DNA of 19,431 nucleotides, taken from positions 1 to 19,431 of the forward strand of contig JBAUII010000066.1 in NCBI GenBank assembly GCA_049682815.1, in the 5' to 3' direction. The position numbers and the translations under genes were made by a program. The stretch is from DASWID01 sp049682815. GTDB lineage: Bacteria > Desulfobacterota_D > UBA1144 > Nemesobacterales > CSP1-2. This document shows, one piece after another, positions 7,617-14,780 of this stretch (positions are counted from its first letter, which is position 1; each line of letters begins with the position of its first letter). Under the pieces are notes generated by a model. It had not been told where the DNA came from. It did no database searches and saw nothing but the letters and a program-made list of their open reading frames with translations.

Positions 7617-7637
7617 AATGTCCTACATTCAGACATT
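7617..7637 (+). promoter_or_regulatory. Possible enhancer-binding protein site
   Basis: AATGTC (7617-7622) and GACATT (7632-7637) are perfect inverted 6-mers spaced 9 bases apart, forming a 21-bp dyad. It lies about 65-85 bases upstream of a strong sigma-54 promoter, where NtrC-family activators normally bind. Confidence 0.4.
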
Positions 7638-7701
7638 CTATTTATCCCACGTATGATTTCGAATAGATACTTTCTTTGGTATTCGGGAAATTGCGCAAGG
7701 C

Positions 7702-7717
7702 TGGCATGTTAATTGCA
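7702..7717 (+). promoter_or_regulatory. Sigma-54 (RpoN) promoter
   Basis: TGGCATGTTAATTGCA has the -24 GG and -12 GC dinucleotides exactly 10 bases apart and matches the TGGCAC-N5-TTGCA consensus except for one C-to-T change. Transcription should begin near 7727, about 31 bases upstream of the CBS gene. A longer reading frame of that gene would start inside this promoter, so the promoter also supports the ATG at 7758. Confidence 0.85.
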
Positions 7718-7757
7718 ATTTTTCAAAAGTGTGGCATCTCGTGGGAAGGAGGTAGTT

Positions 7758-8183
7758 ATGAGTTTGGGAAATCTGTGCCGTAAGGACGTTGTGACCGTAA
7801 AATCTGGAACTACCATAAAAGAGGTAGCAAAGTTAATGGAAGAAAAAAATATCGGCAGTGTCGTAATCGACGGTGAAGGAGAAAAGTTCGGAATCGTAAC
7901 CGATAGAGACATTCTTCTTAGAGTTTTGAGTAAAAACTTAGATCCGAACACGGCTCCCATCGATGATGTAATGACATGGAAGGTCGTATTGATATTGAGA
8001 GAAGATATGGGGTTATTTGAAGCATTAGAGCAGGTGAAGAAAAGCGCTGTTAGGAGATTTCCAGTGGTCAATGCGGAAGGAAATCTGGTAGGAATAATAA
8101 CGCTTGATGACATTATTACTCTTCTGAGCAAAGAGTTGGCGGATGTAGCAAGAATAATTGAGAATGAGGGTCCCTTATTGTAA
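7758..8183 (+). CDS. Two-CBS-domain protein
   Basis: This 141-residue cytosolic protein is almost entirely a Bateman module. CBS1 covers about residues 9-60 (DVVTVKSGTTIKEVAKLMEE, IGSVVIDGEG, GIVTDRDILLRVL). CBS2 covers about 71-124 (VMTWKVVLILREDMGLFEAL, RRFPVVNAEG, VGIITLDDIITLL). Paired CBS domains bind adenosine nucleotides such as AMP, ATP, NAD or S-adenosyl compounds and report energy state; the TDRD and TLDD positions correspond to ribose-contacting aspartates in the family. No effector domain is attached, so it probably acts by binding a partner. The Shine-Dalgarno AAGGAGG lies just upstream of the ATG at 7758. Its sigma-54 promoter implies control by an enhancer-binding activator. 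It is monocistronic and convergent with the ATP-grasp gene. Confidence 0.93.
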   Translation: MSLGNLCRKDVVTVKSGTTIKEVAKLMEEKNIGSVVIDGEGEKFGIVTDRDILLRVLSKNLDPNTAPIDDVMTWKVVLILREDMGLFEALEQVKKSAVRRFPVVNAEGNLVGIITLDDIITLLSKELADVARIIENEGPLL

Positions 8184-8426
8184 TAGCTGAATAGAGTGTT
8201 CTCGGGCTTGTACCAAAAAAAGGTTGTTTCCTACTTAATCACGGAGCGCTGTAAACTTATGAGGACATATTCGTATATGAAAGCCCTCCTTTGAAGTCCA
8301 ATTCAATATTATATATAAAACTAATTGCTGTGGCTTTTATTACCCAAGAGTTCTCGCACCTGTACATGAATATAATTGAGGCAGGAAAACTCTGTCGGAA
8401 TGAGGTGATTGAAAAGTACAAAGCTG

Positions 8427-9986
8427 TTAATACGACCGTGTCTCTCGATCGAGAGCTGCCATAGTCGCCGCATAAAACTCCCGTGCTCGTTCAGGATTCT
8501 CCCCAATGCAGGTCACACCAAATTTTCCAAATTCCGACAGGGCGCCCATGAGGTGAAAAACTACACCCTGTTGCGTAGCGCTGTCAAAATGGAGCTCGTT
8601 ATAGACCATCATGTCAATTAAATCATCCGGTATCAAGCCTTTATAACGTGCCTTCTGGAAGTTATCTGAGGCGTAGTAGAAACGGGGCTGGCCGTTGCTT
8701 AATCGAAAGAGACCGGTTTGGGGATCGTAGCGGCCGTCTGTGAGGAATTCGAGCGCCAGATACGGAAAGGTTGTGCCCCCCTTACGAAGATTTATCTCAA
8801 GCGCATTATGCTTCCACCGGTTACCCGACTTTACTGAGACAAAGTCAACACCGAAAATGTTGAGAACACCTTTCTGCTGTAGTATCCTCGCTATCCGTAG
8901 GCCTGCTTCCTGAATTTCCAAGCGGTAGACTTCATCGGCCGGAAACGAACACCCCAGATAGATCTGGCCGTTCGGCCCGCCTAAAACCTGGTCGTGGGTC
9001 GATAGAATATTTATCTCGCCCAGCGGGTCGATCCGGAACTGAACCGAGGGTGAACGCTTATCTTTCCCCTCGACCCAGCACTCGACGATCCCACCCATCT
9101 CCCTGAATTTACGACTATACTCCGCAAACGTTCCTCCAGCCGCTTCAAAACGAATTCGAGTCGGTAATAGGTCTCTAATCCTCTTAATCAGACGATGTTC
9201 GGACAAGTCGGCATCGTCAATGTCGTAGTCGAATAGGGCATTCCCCTCGCCGGAGAATCCTTCATTCAGTTTCACTAATGCCCGCTTCAATGACGGATTC
9301 CGTCGTTTCAAGATCGCAAGGGCGTTTACCATCTCCTGTTCATCTCGAAGATTCTCGAGTCCATCGGGCAAGTCCACTCCTGCGGACCGGAATATCTCTC
9401 GACTACTACTTTTTGAGCCCAAATATGTGAGGTCAGGATCACAGCCGTAGAGAGGAATTCCCAGGCGCATGGCAAGGGTTCGTTCCAAATTGGTCGAATT
9501 AAAACAGCTCATGTGTGCTGAGGAAGGATCGTCAATAGCCCGGCGAATGCTCTCCAATAGTCGTGGGCGCTCCAATATTTTCTTCGTTAATGGTATCGGG
9601 GACGCATCATAACAAGTCAAAAGTGTAAGCCGACTGCGGGCATGCCTGCCGGGAATCCCCGGTAAAAGGTGCAGGTAGTAGTCAATAATGGAGTCGTGAA
9701 TGGGCTGGCTGGTGACGAAAACGAGCTTCGTGCGTGGCATTCGCAACAGAATGAGGAGGCATAGCATACGTTCCTCGTAATGGTGAATCCCCGGCACCTT
9801 TGCCAATACATGTTCGTCTAAAGAAAGGCTTGGTACGATAATGACCGTGCGGGGCGCTACACGATTGGGGAAAATATCTCGATAAATTGGGACAAGCCGG
9901 CCTTGTAGTTTTGCAAACTCTCGACGCTCTTCATCTGAACTCATACTTGATCCAGCTGATTTGCCGACGGGGTCTTTTCTTGACAA
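8427..9986 (-). CDS. PGM1-type ATP-grasp peptide ligase (carboxylate-amine ligase)
   Basis: This 519-residue protein resembles the peptide ligase PGM1 family, ATP-grasp enzymes that join a carboxylate to an amine via an acyl phosphate. The N-terminal pre-ATP-grasp region shows VPSLSLDEH (51-59), HHYEERMLCLLILLRMP (68-84), VTSQPIHDSIIDYYLHLLPG (91-110) and GCDPDLTYLGSKSSSREIF (181-199). The ATP-binding part has VKLNEGFSGEGNALFDY (238-254) as the Gly-rich loop, then FGVDFVSVK and ALEINLRKGGTTFPY (395-409), whose E397 and N399 fit the Mg-binding ExN of ATP-grasp folds. A PGM1-like C-terminal region follows. The TTG start has GGAGG (9997-9993) six bases upstream; the next ATG is at residue 15. 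Composition is richer in G+C than the flanks (31 of 60 at 9001-9060). No peptide or partner enzyme is adjacent, so the substrate is unknown. Confidence 0.88.
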   Translation of the reverse strand: MSRKDPVGKSAGSSMSSDEERREFAKLQGRLVPIYRDIFPNRVAPRTVIIVPSLSLDEHVLAKVPGIHHYEERMLCLLILLRMPRTKLVFVTSQPIHDSIIDYYLHLLPGIPGRHARSRLTLLTCYDASPIPLTKKILERPRLLESIRRAIDDPSSAHMSCFNSTNLERTLAMRLGIPLYGCDPDLTYLGSKSSSREIFRSAGVDLPDGLENLRDEQEMVNALAILKRRNPSLKRALVKLNEGFSGEGNALFDYDIDDADLSEHRLIKRIRDLLPTRIRFEAAGGTFAEYSRKFREMGGIVECWVEGKDKRSPSVQFRIDPLGEINILSTHDQVLGGPNGQIYLGCSFPADEVYRLEIQEAGLRIARILQQKGVLNIFGVDFVSVKSGNRWKHNALEINLRKGGTTFPYLALEFLTDGRYDPQTGLFRLSNGQPRFYYASDNFQKARYKGLIPDDLIDMMVYNELHFDSATQQGVVFHLMGALSEFGKFGVTCIGENPERAREFYAATMAALDRETRSY

Positions 9987-10157
9987 ATGGTTCCTCCGAT
10001 AATCCGACGGTTTGAGCTAGTTCCTGACACAATAGGAAGGTGTGAAATATGTCATTTCAATGATGGTGCTCAATGTGGCTGCGGTCTATGTTAACATAAC
10101 TACTAATTAAGTTGAAATAACGAAATAAGTAGTGACAGACCACTTTGTATCAGTAAA

Positions 10158-10175
10158 ATGATCATTCTCATTTTC
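10158..10175 (-). promoter_or_regulatory. Fur-box-like operator
   Basis: On the minus strand three adjacent hexamers, GAAAAT, GAGAAT and GATCAT, each match 5 of 6 bases of the Fur hexamer GATAAT. The site sits within an inverted repeat (TATCAGTAAAATGA at 10148-10161 against TCATTTTCTGATA at 10168-10180). It is about 170 bases upstream of the ATP-grasp ligase gene. No clear -10/-35 pair could be tied to it. Confidence 0.45.
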
Positions 10176-10296
10176 TGATAATCGCTGTATTTGAAACTTG
10201 GCCGCTCACAAGAATTTTTATAATTATGTTAATAACTGGCATCGGTCACTATCTTTTCTTTTCATGTGCTATTGAGTGTTTTGGACTTGGAACCAA

Positions 10297-10328
10297 CTAC
10301 ACAAAATAAAGATCTTTTTTTTGTGTAG
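10297..10328. repeat. Perfect 10-bp inverted repeat
   Basis: CTACACAAAA (10297-10306) and TTTTGTGTAG (10319-10328) pair perfectly across 12 bases that themselves contain the palindrome AAAGATCTTT. It is AT-rich, lies about 150 bases beyond the stop of the Cys-repeat lipoprotein gene, and may be an operator or a weak transcript end. Confidence 0.5.
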
Positions 10329-10478
10329 ACCTGCTCCAACATAATTTATGGTGATTCCTCCCTCTCCCTTGCATTAACTCTTTCCCCCTTTTAATCCAAC
10401 CCTGCCAGATTACGAGGAGTCACCCCTCATACTATCACGCCCCTTTTTTGTTCTCTGCTATTACTTGGTTAAGCTATC

Positions 10479-11471
10479 TCAGTATATTCTAGGCAAGCAA
10501 CGTTCGTCGGCTGGTTGCCTATCATACGAGAAATAACCGTTTTTTAACCGACATTCGTTTGGAGTACTTTGGAAAACCTGCCCTTTCACGCCTTCGGACG
10601 TGGACGGAATGCAGCACCAGCCGGTCCTCGGCTGGCAGCGACTATAGGCATCTTTCTGATCGTAAGAGAAATATCCTCCTATGCGCTCACAGTTTCCCGG
10701 GTCGCTCTCAAACACTCTTCCATCACTGCAGCACCACCCGGTCCTCGGCTGGCAGCGGCGCCTAACCTCGATCTCGTTATAGTCAAAATAACCGCCCCTC
10801 CGTTTGCAATCCCCTGGGTAACTTTTGAAAGCCTCTCCGTCAGTACAACACCAGCCCTGAAATTCGTACCTTACTCGCCAACTTACCACCGAACGAAGCT
10901 CCTGCCTGGTAAGCTTTCTAACCTCTTCAATACCACGTTTCGATATCGCAACCTGCTCTGACCCCTTAATACGCAATTTATACGGTTTTTCAATTGTGAC
11001 ATTACCCTGCAAAACAGTGATTACCGAACGACCTGGACCAACCTTTACATTCACTTTACTATTGGTGAGTGCATCCGTGTCAGGGGTTTTAAGGACAACA
11101 CAATATTGTGACTCGTCTACCCATGCTTGACCCCTTAGAATTTTGACTATCAGGCATATACCGGTCTGAAACCTCTCCCACGTAAAGATCGGATCAGTAT
11201 TTTGATCCAATTGAACAAAGCCACCGGTTGGAAGCACTATAATTGCGCTGCTATTGGAACCTGTGGTTACATTATCCCCGTTATAGACGCTCATTCCGTT
11301 TGCTGCTCTAGTTCCATTTAAAAAAACATTAGATCCAGAGACACGCAGTGTTCCGATCAAATCTTTTGAAGGTTCAGTCGGTGGAATAGCGCATCCACTT
11401 AATATATAAATCACCAGTAATATCGGTAAAAAATATTGAACAACGCGAGATGTTTTGGGAATTAATATCAT
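10479..11471 (-). CDS. FecR-like lipoprotein with three C-terminal Cys-rich repeats
   Basis: This is a 330-residue predicted lipoprotein. The signal peptide ends in the lipobox ILSGC with Cys27. Residues about 38-185 look like a FecR-type beta domain (GDNVTTGSNSSAIIVLPTGG, later RGQAWVDES, DTDALTNSKVNVKVGPGRSV, VLQGNVTI). Residues 206-328 hold three repeats of the pattern GWCC-x-DG-x-x-F-x-S-x-P-x-x-C-x4-GGYF-x-Y-x7-RC-x-PR, each with four cysteines (CC, C, C). The third repeat has a seven-residue insertion after WCC. Even Cys numbers suggest disulphides or metal binding in an oxidising compartment. The gene follows a multi-pass membrane protein gene by 12 bases, so the pair is an operon. FecR domains in this form bind envelope partners or surface structures, but the specific function is unknown. 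Confidence 0.82.
   Translation of the reverse strand: MILIPKTSRVVQYFLPILLVIYILSGCAIPPTEPSKDLIGTLRVSGSNVFLNGTRAANGMSVYNGDNVTTGSNSSAIIVLPTGGFVQLDQNTDPIFTWERFQTGICLIVKILRGQAWVDESQYCVVLKTPDTDALTNSKVNVKVGPGRSVITVLQGNVTIEKPYKLRIKGSEQVAISKRGIEEVRKLTRQELRSVVSWRVRYEFQGWCCTDGEAFKSYPGDCKRRGGYFDYNEIEVRRRCQPRTGWCCSDGRVFESDPGNCERIGGYFSYDQKDAYSRCQPRTGWCCIPSTSEGVKGQVFQSTPNECRLKNGYFSYDRQPADERCLPRIY
10488..10856 (-). repeat. Three tandem WCC repeats in the lipoprotein
   Basis: Residues 206-244, 245-283 and 284-328 align as three copies of one Cys-rich unit. The DNA is also alike at the start of units (CCGGTCCTCGGCTGGCAGCG appears at two boundaries on the plus strand), which suggests internal duplication. Confidence 0.8.
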
Positions 11472-11483
11472 GCCTTTTACTCT

Positions 11484-12425
11484 CTAATCATTTTTACCCT
11501 GACATTTATTAAAAAGAAATTCCGTTTGCTTTATCTCGGCGGCGTTTATCTCGCTTTGTGGGATCCATAAGACTTCTTTTTGCGAACAATCCCATAAAAT
11601 AAATTCACCATCGGACTTATTTATGAGATACAGGGGTCCAGATCTGTTCAAAAGTATCTCATTATCGGAACTAAGATTTATGACCGGAAACTTCATCTGG
11701 TAATTGAGGACCCCATAAAGCATGGGAAGAAAAATCGTGTATAACATGAAAATTATCACAAATGGCGATATCGCAAGTAAACGTAATCGCCATGGTGAGG
11801 TCACAACCCAAGCTAAGAAAAGCAAGATACCCGCTTTCAGTTCGAAAAGCAGGCAATCCAAAAAATATCCTTTTAAGCTTTCAGTCTCGCCTTTAATCAA
11901 CAATGATCTTATCTTGTCAGCCGTATCACTTGTCGACTGATAGCTCTCACTCGTAAATAGCAGATTTGAGATCTCGAGGGGGTCATTGAATGATTGAGGG
12001 TCTGCACTCAAATAAAAAAGTAGAAATAGCAGTAACGTAAAAGCAAGACCTCTCCATAACGAAGGCCATTTCTCATCTATTTTGTTCAGATTGTTTTTCC
12101 ATCTAGTCCGATACTCCCTGAGCTTCTCCCTCTTAAATAAAAGTAGAATCATAAGAATAATAAGAATCGGAAACGTAAATATCACAACGGCAATCAATAA
12201 ATTAAGAATTATATCACCAAGATACTGCCCCACAGAAATAAGAAATTTGCCGCCTTCCTGTACGTAATAGGGGTTACCGTAACCAAAAAACTGGGCATCG
12301 AGACCCAGCAGATGAAGTTGCGCTATAGTTATTAGATAACCGAAAACATATAAAATCGCCCCGATCCCGGCTAAAGATCCTGTCAGCCATCCTATAAAAA
12401 CTGTTATTCCTCTAAAAATATTCAT
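11484..12425 (-). CDS. Multi-pass membrane protein, unknown function
   Basis: This 313-residue protein was not recognised as a named family. Hydrophobic spans lie at about residues 6-33, 48-92 (long enough for two passes), 125-145, 190-212 and 215-245, giving five or six transmembrane helices. The basic loop FKREKLREYRTRWKNN after the second or third helix points to the cytoplasm. The last 70 residues are a small soluble domain with short beta-like stretches (GPLYLINKSDGEFILWDCSQKEVLWIP) and three Cys or His-poor segments. It is the first gene of an operon with the Cys-repeat lipoprotein, 12 bases downstream, so the two probably act together at the envelope. The ATG has only a weak purine stretch (AGAGATTAGG) in front of it. 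Confidence 0.78.
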   Translation of the reverse strand: MNIFRGITVFIGWLTGSLAGIGAILYVFGYLITIAQLHLLGLDAQFFGYGNPYYVQEGGKFLISVGQYLGDIILNLLIAVVIFTFPILIILMILLLFKREKLREYRTRWKNNLNKIDEKWPSLWRGLAFTLLLFLLFYLSADPQSFNDPLEISNLLFTSESYQSTSDTADKIRSLLIKGETESLKGYFLDCLLFELKAGILLFLAWVVTSPWRLRLLAISPFVIIFMLYTIFLPMLYGVLNYQMKFPVINLSSDNEILLNRSGPLYLINKSDGEFILWDCSQKEVLWIPQSEINAAEIKQTEFLFNKCQGKND

Positions 12426-12791
12426 CCTAATCTCTATTGATTGTCGAAAAAAGATGAGGATCTGATTTTCCCACTTTATTCAACCCCAACCTAGCTTCTT
12501 CTACAAAATTCAATATAAGAGTATGAAAGAATCTGTTCTTAACCCAGTACCACACTCTGATTTCGGATTTTTATTGTTTTCCCATTTAGATTAGAGTATC
12601 CTCAATTTCGGACAATTGAAAGATTTACGTGTAAATAAAATGTGCCGAGGCTCAGCATTCTTTGATTAAAAGGGTTGCTTCCACTTCTTCACTGTGGTAT
12701 GAATCAATTTAAGTCCATATTCATAGAAATACGAGTTGCCAGTTTTTCATAAAAACTGATCCAAGATAAAGTTACAAAGGAGGAAGATTCA
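12426..12791. other. Divergent intergenic region with 5' hairpin
   Basis: The 366 bases separate the divergent membrane-protein and carbonic-anhydrase genes. The only structures I can support are a possible promoter TTGCTT-N17-TATGAA (12675-12703, plus strand) and a perfect hairpin CAGTTTTT-CAT-AAAAACTG (12740-12758) 33 bases upstream of the anhydrase start. The hairpin would lie in the 5' untranslated leader and could affect expression. Confidence 0.45.
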
Positions 12792-13529
12792 ATGCTCGAT
12801 AATCCTCGTTTCTCAAGACGTAAGTTTATACAACTCGCAGGAGTGAGCACGCTAGGCGTGGGCCTGCTGAAGTTTGATAGCGGAGCTCTTTTTATTGCCG
12901 AAGCACAAGCGGGCCCGTCGACCTCTGTTGAAAACGGAGATCAAGCTCTAACAAAACTTATGGAAGGTAATAAGAGGTACATCAATGCACCTGAATCAGG
13001 TCACGCCAGAAGAACCGAAGAGCGTCGTATAGAAGTAGCCGAGGGACAAAATCCCTTCGCCGTAATCCTTGCATGTTCCGATTCGCGTGTCGCGCCCGAG
13101 GTTATATTTGATCAGGGGATAGGGGATATCTTCGTAGTACGTGTGGCCGGAAACATTGTCAATCCCACGAACTACGCGGTATTGGGCAGTATAGAATACG
13201 GAGTTTTAGTCCTCGGAGCCCCGTTGATAATGGTGCTCGGTCACAGCAGGTGCGGAGCCGTTGCCGGAGCTATCGAAGCCCTTCAAAAAGGTACAAAATT
13301 CCCGGGCTCCATAAATAATATCGTAACCACAATTAAACCCGCGGTTGAAGCTGCGAAGAGTCAGCCGGGTGATCTTCTGCATAATTCTATATTATCGAAC
13401 GTAAAAATGGGGGTGGATAAACTGAATCGGTCGGTTCCGGTAATCGCAGACATGGGGAAGGAAGGAAAGGTAAAAATTGTAGGCGCAAACTACGATCTCA
13501 AAACCGGAGAGGTAGAGATAGTCTCGTAG
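12792..13529 (+). CDS. Beta-class carbonic anhydrase with Tat signal
   Basis: This 245-residue enzyme reversibly hydrates carbon dioxide to bicarbonate. The catalytic domain has the zinc ligands Cys95, His151 and Cys154 and the Asp97-Arg99 pair in ACSDSRVAPE and GHSRCGAVAGA, plus the RVAGN segment, all diagnostic of beta-carbonic anhydrases. The N-terminus carries a twin-arginine signal (FSRRKFIQLAG with R9 and R10, then a hydrophobic stretch and an Ala-rich cleavage region near residue 40), so a folded, zinc-loaded enzyme is exported to the periplasm. Most beta enzymes are cytosolic. The ATG at 12792 has AAGGAGG eight bases upstream. It stands alone. It could supply bicarbonate or buffer pH outside the inner membrane. 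Confidence 0.94.
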   Translation: MLDNPRFSRRKFIQLAGVSTLGVGLLKFDSGALFIAEAQAGPSTSVENGDQALTKLMEGNKRYINAPESGHARRTEERRIEVAEGQNPFAVILACSDSRVAPEVIFDQGIGDIFVVRVAGNIVNPTNYAVLGSIEYGVLVLGAPLIMVLGHSRCGAVAGAIEALQKGTKFPGSINNIVTTIKPAVEAAKSQPGDLLHNSILSNVKMGVDKLNRSVPVIADMGKEGKVKIVGANYDLKTGEVEIVS

Positions 13530-13547
13530 TTTAAGAAAAAAGAGGGG

Positions 13548-13798
13548 TCAGGCTTTGTTTATTTGATGATTTGCTTATATAGTTACTTTACAAACACCTG
13601 ATTTGTTCTCGTAATACCATGCCTATTCCAATTGGTTCCTAATCTCACTAACTTCAACAACAGGTAAATAGGCTAGCCTGGCCATCATTAACAGGCGGCA
13701 AAAAATTGTAAGATCCTCTGCGTGCATGAATCCTAGGTGTGACAATCATAGAAAAGGAAGGTCCTAACTGTTCACGTAAACAAATAAACAAAGCCTGA
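13548..13798. mobile_element. 251-bp inverted-repeat element, non-autonomous
   Basis: TCAGGCTTTGTTTATTTG (13548-13565) recurs as its exact reverse complement at 13781-13798, giving 18-bp perfect terminal inverted repeats. On the left the repeat is preceded by GAGGGG, so the end reads GGGGTCAGG. No transposase is encoded; the small minus-strand open frame across it is not convincing. The form fits a MITE or a REP-like element mobilised in trans. No target-site duplication is evident. Confidence 0.65.
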
Positions 13799-13942
13799 AC
13801 TCTGATCTCCAACCGAAAAAACGGTGATCGGCCGGTTTGAACTGCATCCGATATCGAGGCGATAATAAAAACTTCGGTTCGCATAATTATCAGTTAGACT
13901 GCCAAGCATAGCAGAAATATATCCGGAGATTTCCCGTGCCTT

Positions 13943-14287
13943 ATGAGCGACATTGGCTTTTACGGTCTTACGACAGGTCTGGTCGGCATCGTAATGCTCG
14001 CCATCGCATTCGCGGGGATCATCATCGAGGCGGTCATCTTGCTGAAACGACGAAGCAACAACAAGCGCATTCGACTTCTTCTCCTAGGTCCCCTCTTTTA
14101 CGCGTTAGTCGCTCTATCGATGCTTTATATAGCAGACGAGAGCACCCTTCACTGGAAGAGAACCCTGGACGACTCGGCCGTGCTTATAGCCGCATTGGCG
14201 TTGCTCCCCTGGATCGCGCCTCATCTATATCAGCGGAGGAGCAAGCAGCAGAGAGCTAAAAACGATGAACACCAGATGGGATCTTAA
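13943..14287 (+). CDS. Small membrane protein, three likely helices
   Basis: This 114-residue protein has hydrophobic spans at about residues 9-32 (LTTGLVGIVMLAIAFAGIII), 43-63 (RLLLLGPLFYALVALSMLY) and 76-93 (DDSAVLIAALALLPWIAP), with basic segments after the first and last (LKRRSNNKR and YQRRSKQQR) that suggest orientation. It has no family I recognise and no catalytic motif. A second frame starting with GTG at 13936 overlaps it, but its product is low-complexity and rich in Arg, Ser and His with no helices, so this frame is preferred. GGAGAT (13925-13930) is a modest ribosome-binding site 12 bases upstream. It is richer in G+C than the surrounding intergenic DNA and lies between two small element-like regions. 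Confidence 0.62.
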   Translation: MSDIGFYGLTTGLVGIVMLAIAFAGIIIEAVILLKRRSNNKRIRLLLLGPLFYALVALSMLYIADESTLHWKRTLDDSAVLIAALALLPWIAPHLYQRRSKQQRAKNDEHQMGS

Positions 14288-14475
14288 GATAGGTACGTCC
14301 TATAGGGCCGCCTAGCCGAAAATTATGGGGCGCTGTAGATACTCGGTAATCAGGTAACTCTTTTTCTGAAATATCAGGCTATCAACGGCTGACCGTAACA
14401 CCACTTCTTTATAGGAGGATACTGAAACTAGATTTGTACAAATTAACACAATCCTAATGTGAATTATTATACAGC

Positions 14476-14714
14476 TTAGCGTATTTTTAACGACAATTCG
14501 ATTCAAAAAGATGCGCAACGTACCTGAGTTCTTAGATTTTTTATTTGCTTACACGAATCATTTATATGATGATTACACAATTACAAAAAAATAATGCTAA
14601 TTATTTCAACAAGTTAACCCATTATTATCTTACGCTTATGATTTTCATAATCGCGATTCCTGGCTGTAATCCTCCGTAATCATTGAATATCTACGCCGAA
14701 TTAGCGTATTTTTA
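14476..14714. repeat. Direct repeat pair, 14 bp
   Basis: TTAGCGTATTTTTA occurs at 14476-14489 and 14701-14714, both in the same direction and 225 bases apart. The second copy lies about 67 bases upstream of a sigma-54 promoter, so the repeats could be activator sites, or the intervening DNA could be an insertion with a duplicated target. A palindrome TTATGA-TTT-TCATAA (14636-14650) lies between them. Confidence 0.45.
14566..14679 (+). CDS. Possible 37-residue lipoprotein-like peptide
   Basis: An open frame starts with two consecutive ATG codons (14566, 14569) and ends with TAA at 14677-14679. The product has a polar start (MMITQLQKNNANYFNKL), a hydrophobic span (LTLMIFIIAI) and then PGC as a poor lipobox, ending NPP. 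This layout resembles very short lysis lipoproteins. No Shine-Dalgarno precedes it and the surrounding 545-base gap (14288-14832) is AT-rich, so it may be chance. Confidence 0.2.
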   Translation: MMITQLQKNNANYFNKLTHYYLTLMIFIIAIPGCNPP

Positions 14715-14780
14715 CCCTTTCAAAATCTTTTCCGAACATAACTTATTGTAAATATTAAAGATTAAAAATCCTAACCAGGT

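Larger units (their letters stand above)
9987..10478. other. 492-base intergenic region with several dyads
   Basis: No gene is supported here. The region contains a perfect 12-bp palindrome TATGTTAACATA (10087-10098), a Fur-box-like site inside a 13-bp imperfect stem (10148-10180) and a 10-bp perfect stem (10297-10328). It is AT-rich compared with the ATP-grasp gene it precedes. Confidence 0.6.

Noticed and set aside
13654..13884. 76-residue minus-strand open frame across the 13548 element
   Set aside because: It has no ribosome-binding site, mixed composition and overlaps the inverted-repeat element; it is better explained as non-coding.
13936..14259. 107-residue frame from GTG overlapping the small membrane protein gene
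   Set aside because: The product is Arg/Ser/His-rich low complexity, whereas the overlapping frame gives three clear membrane helices.
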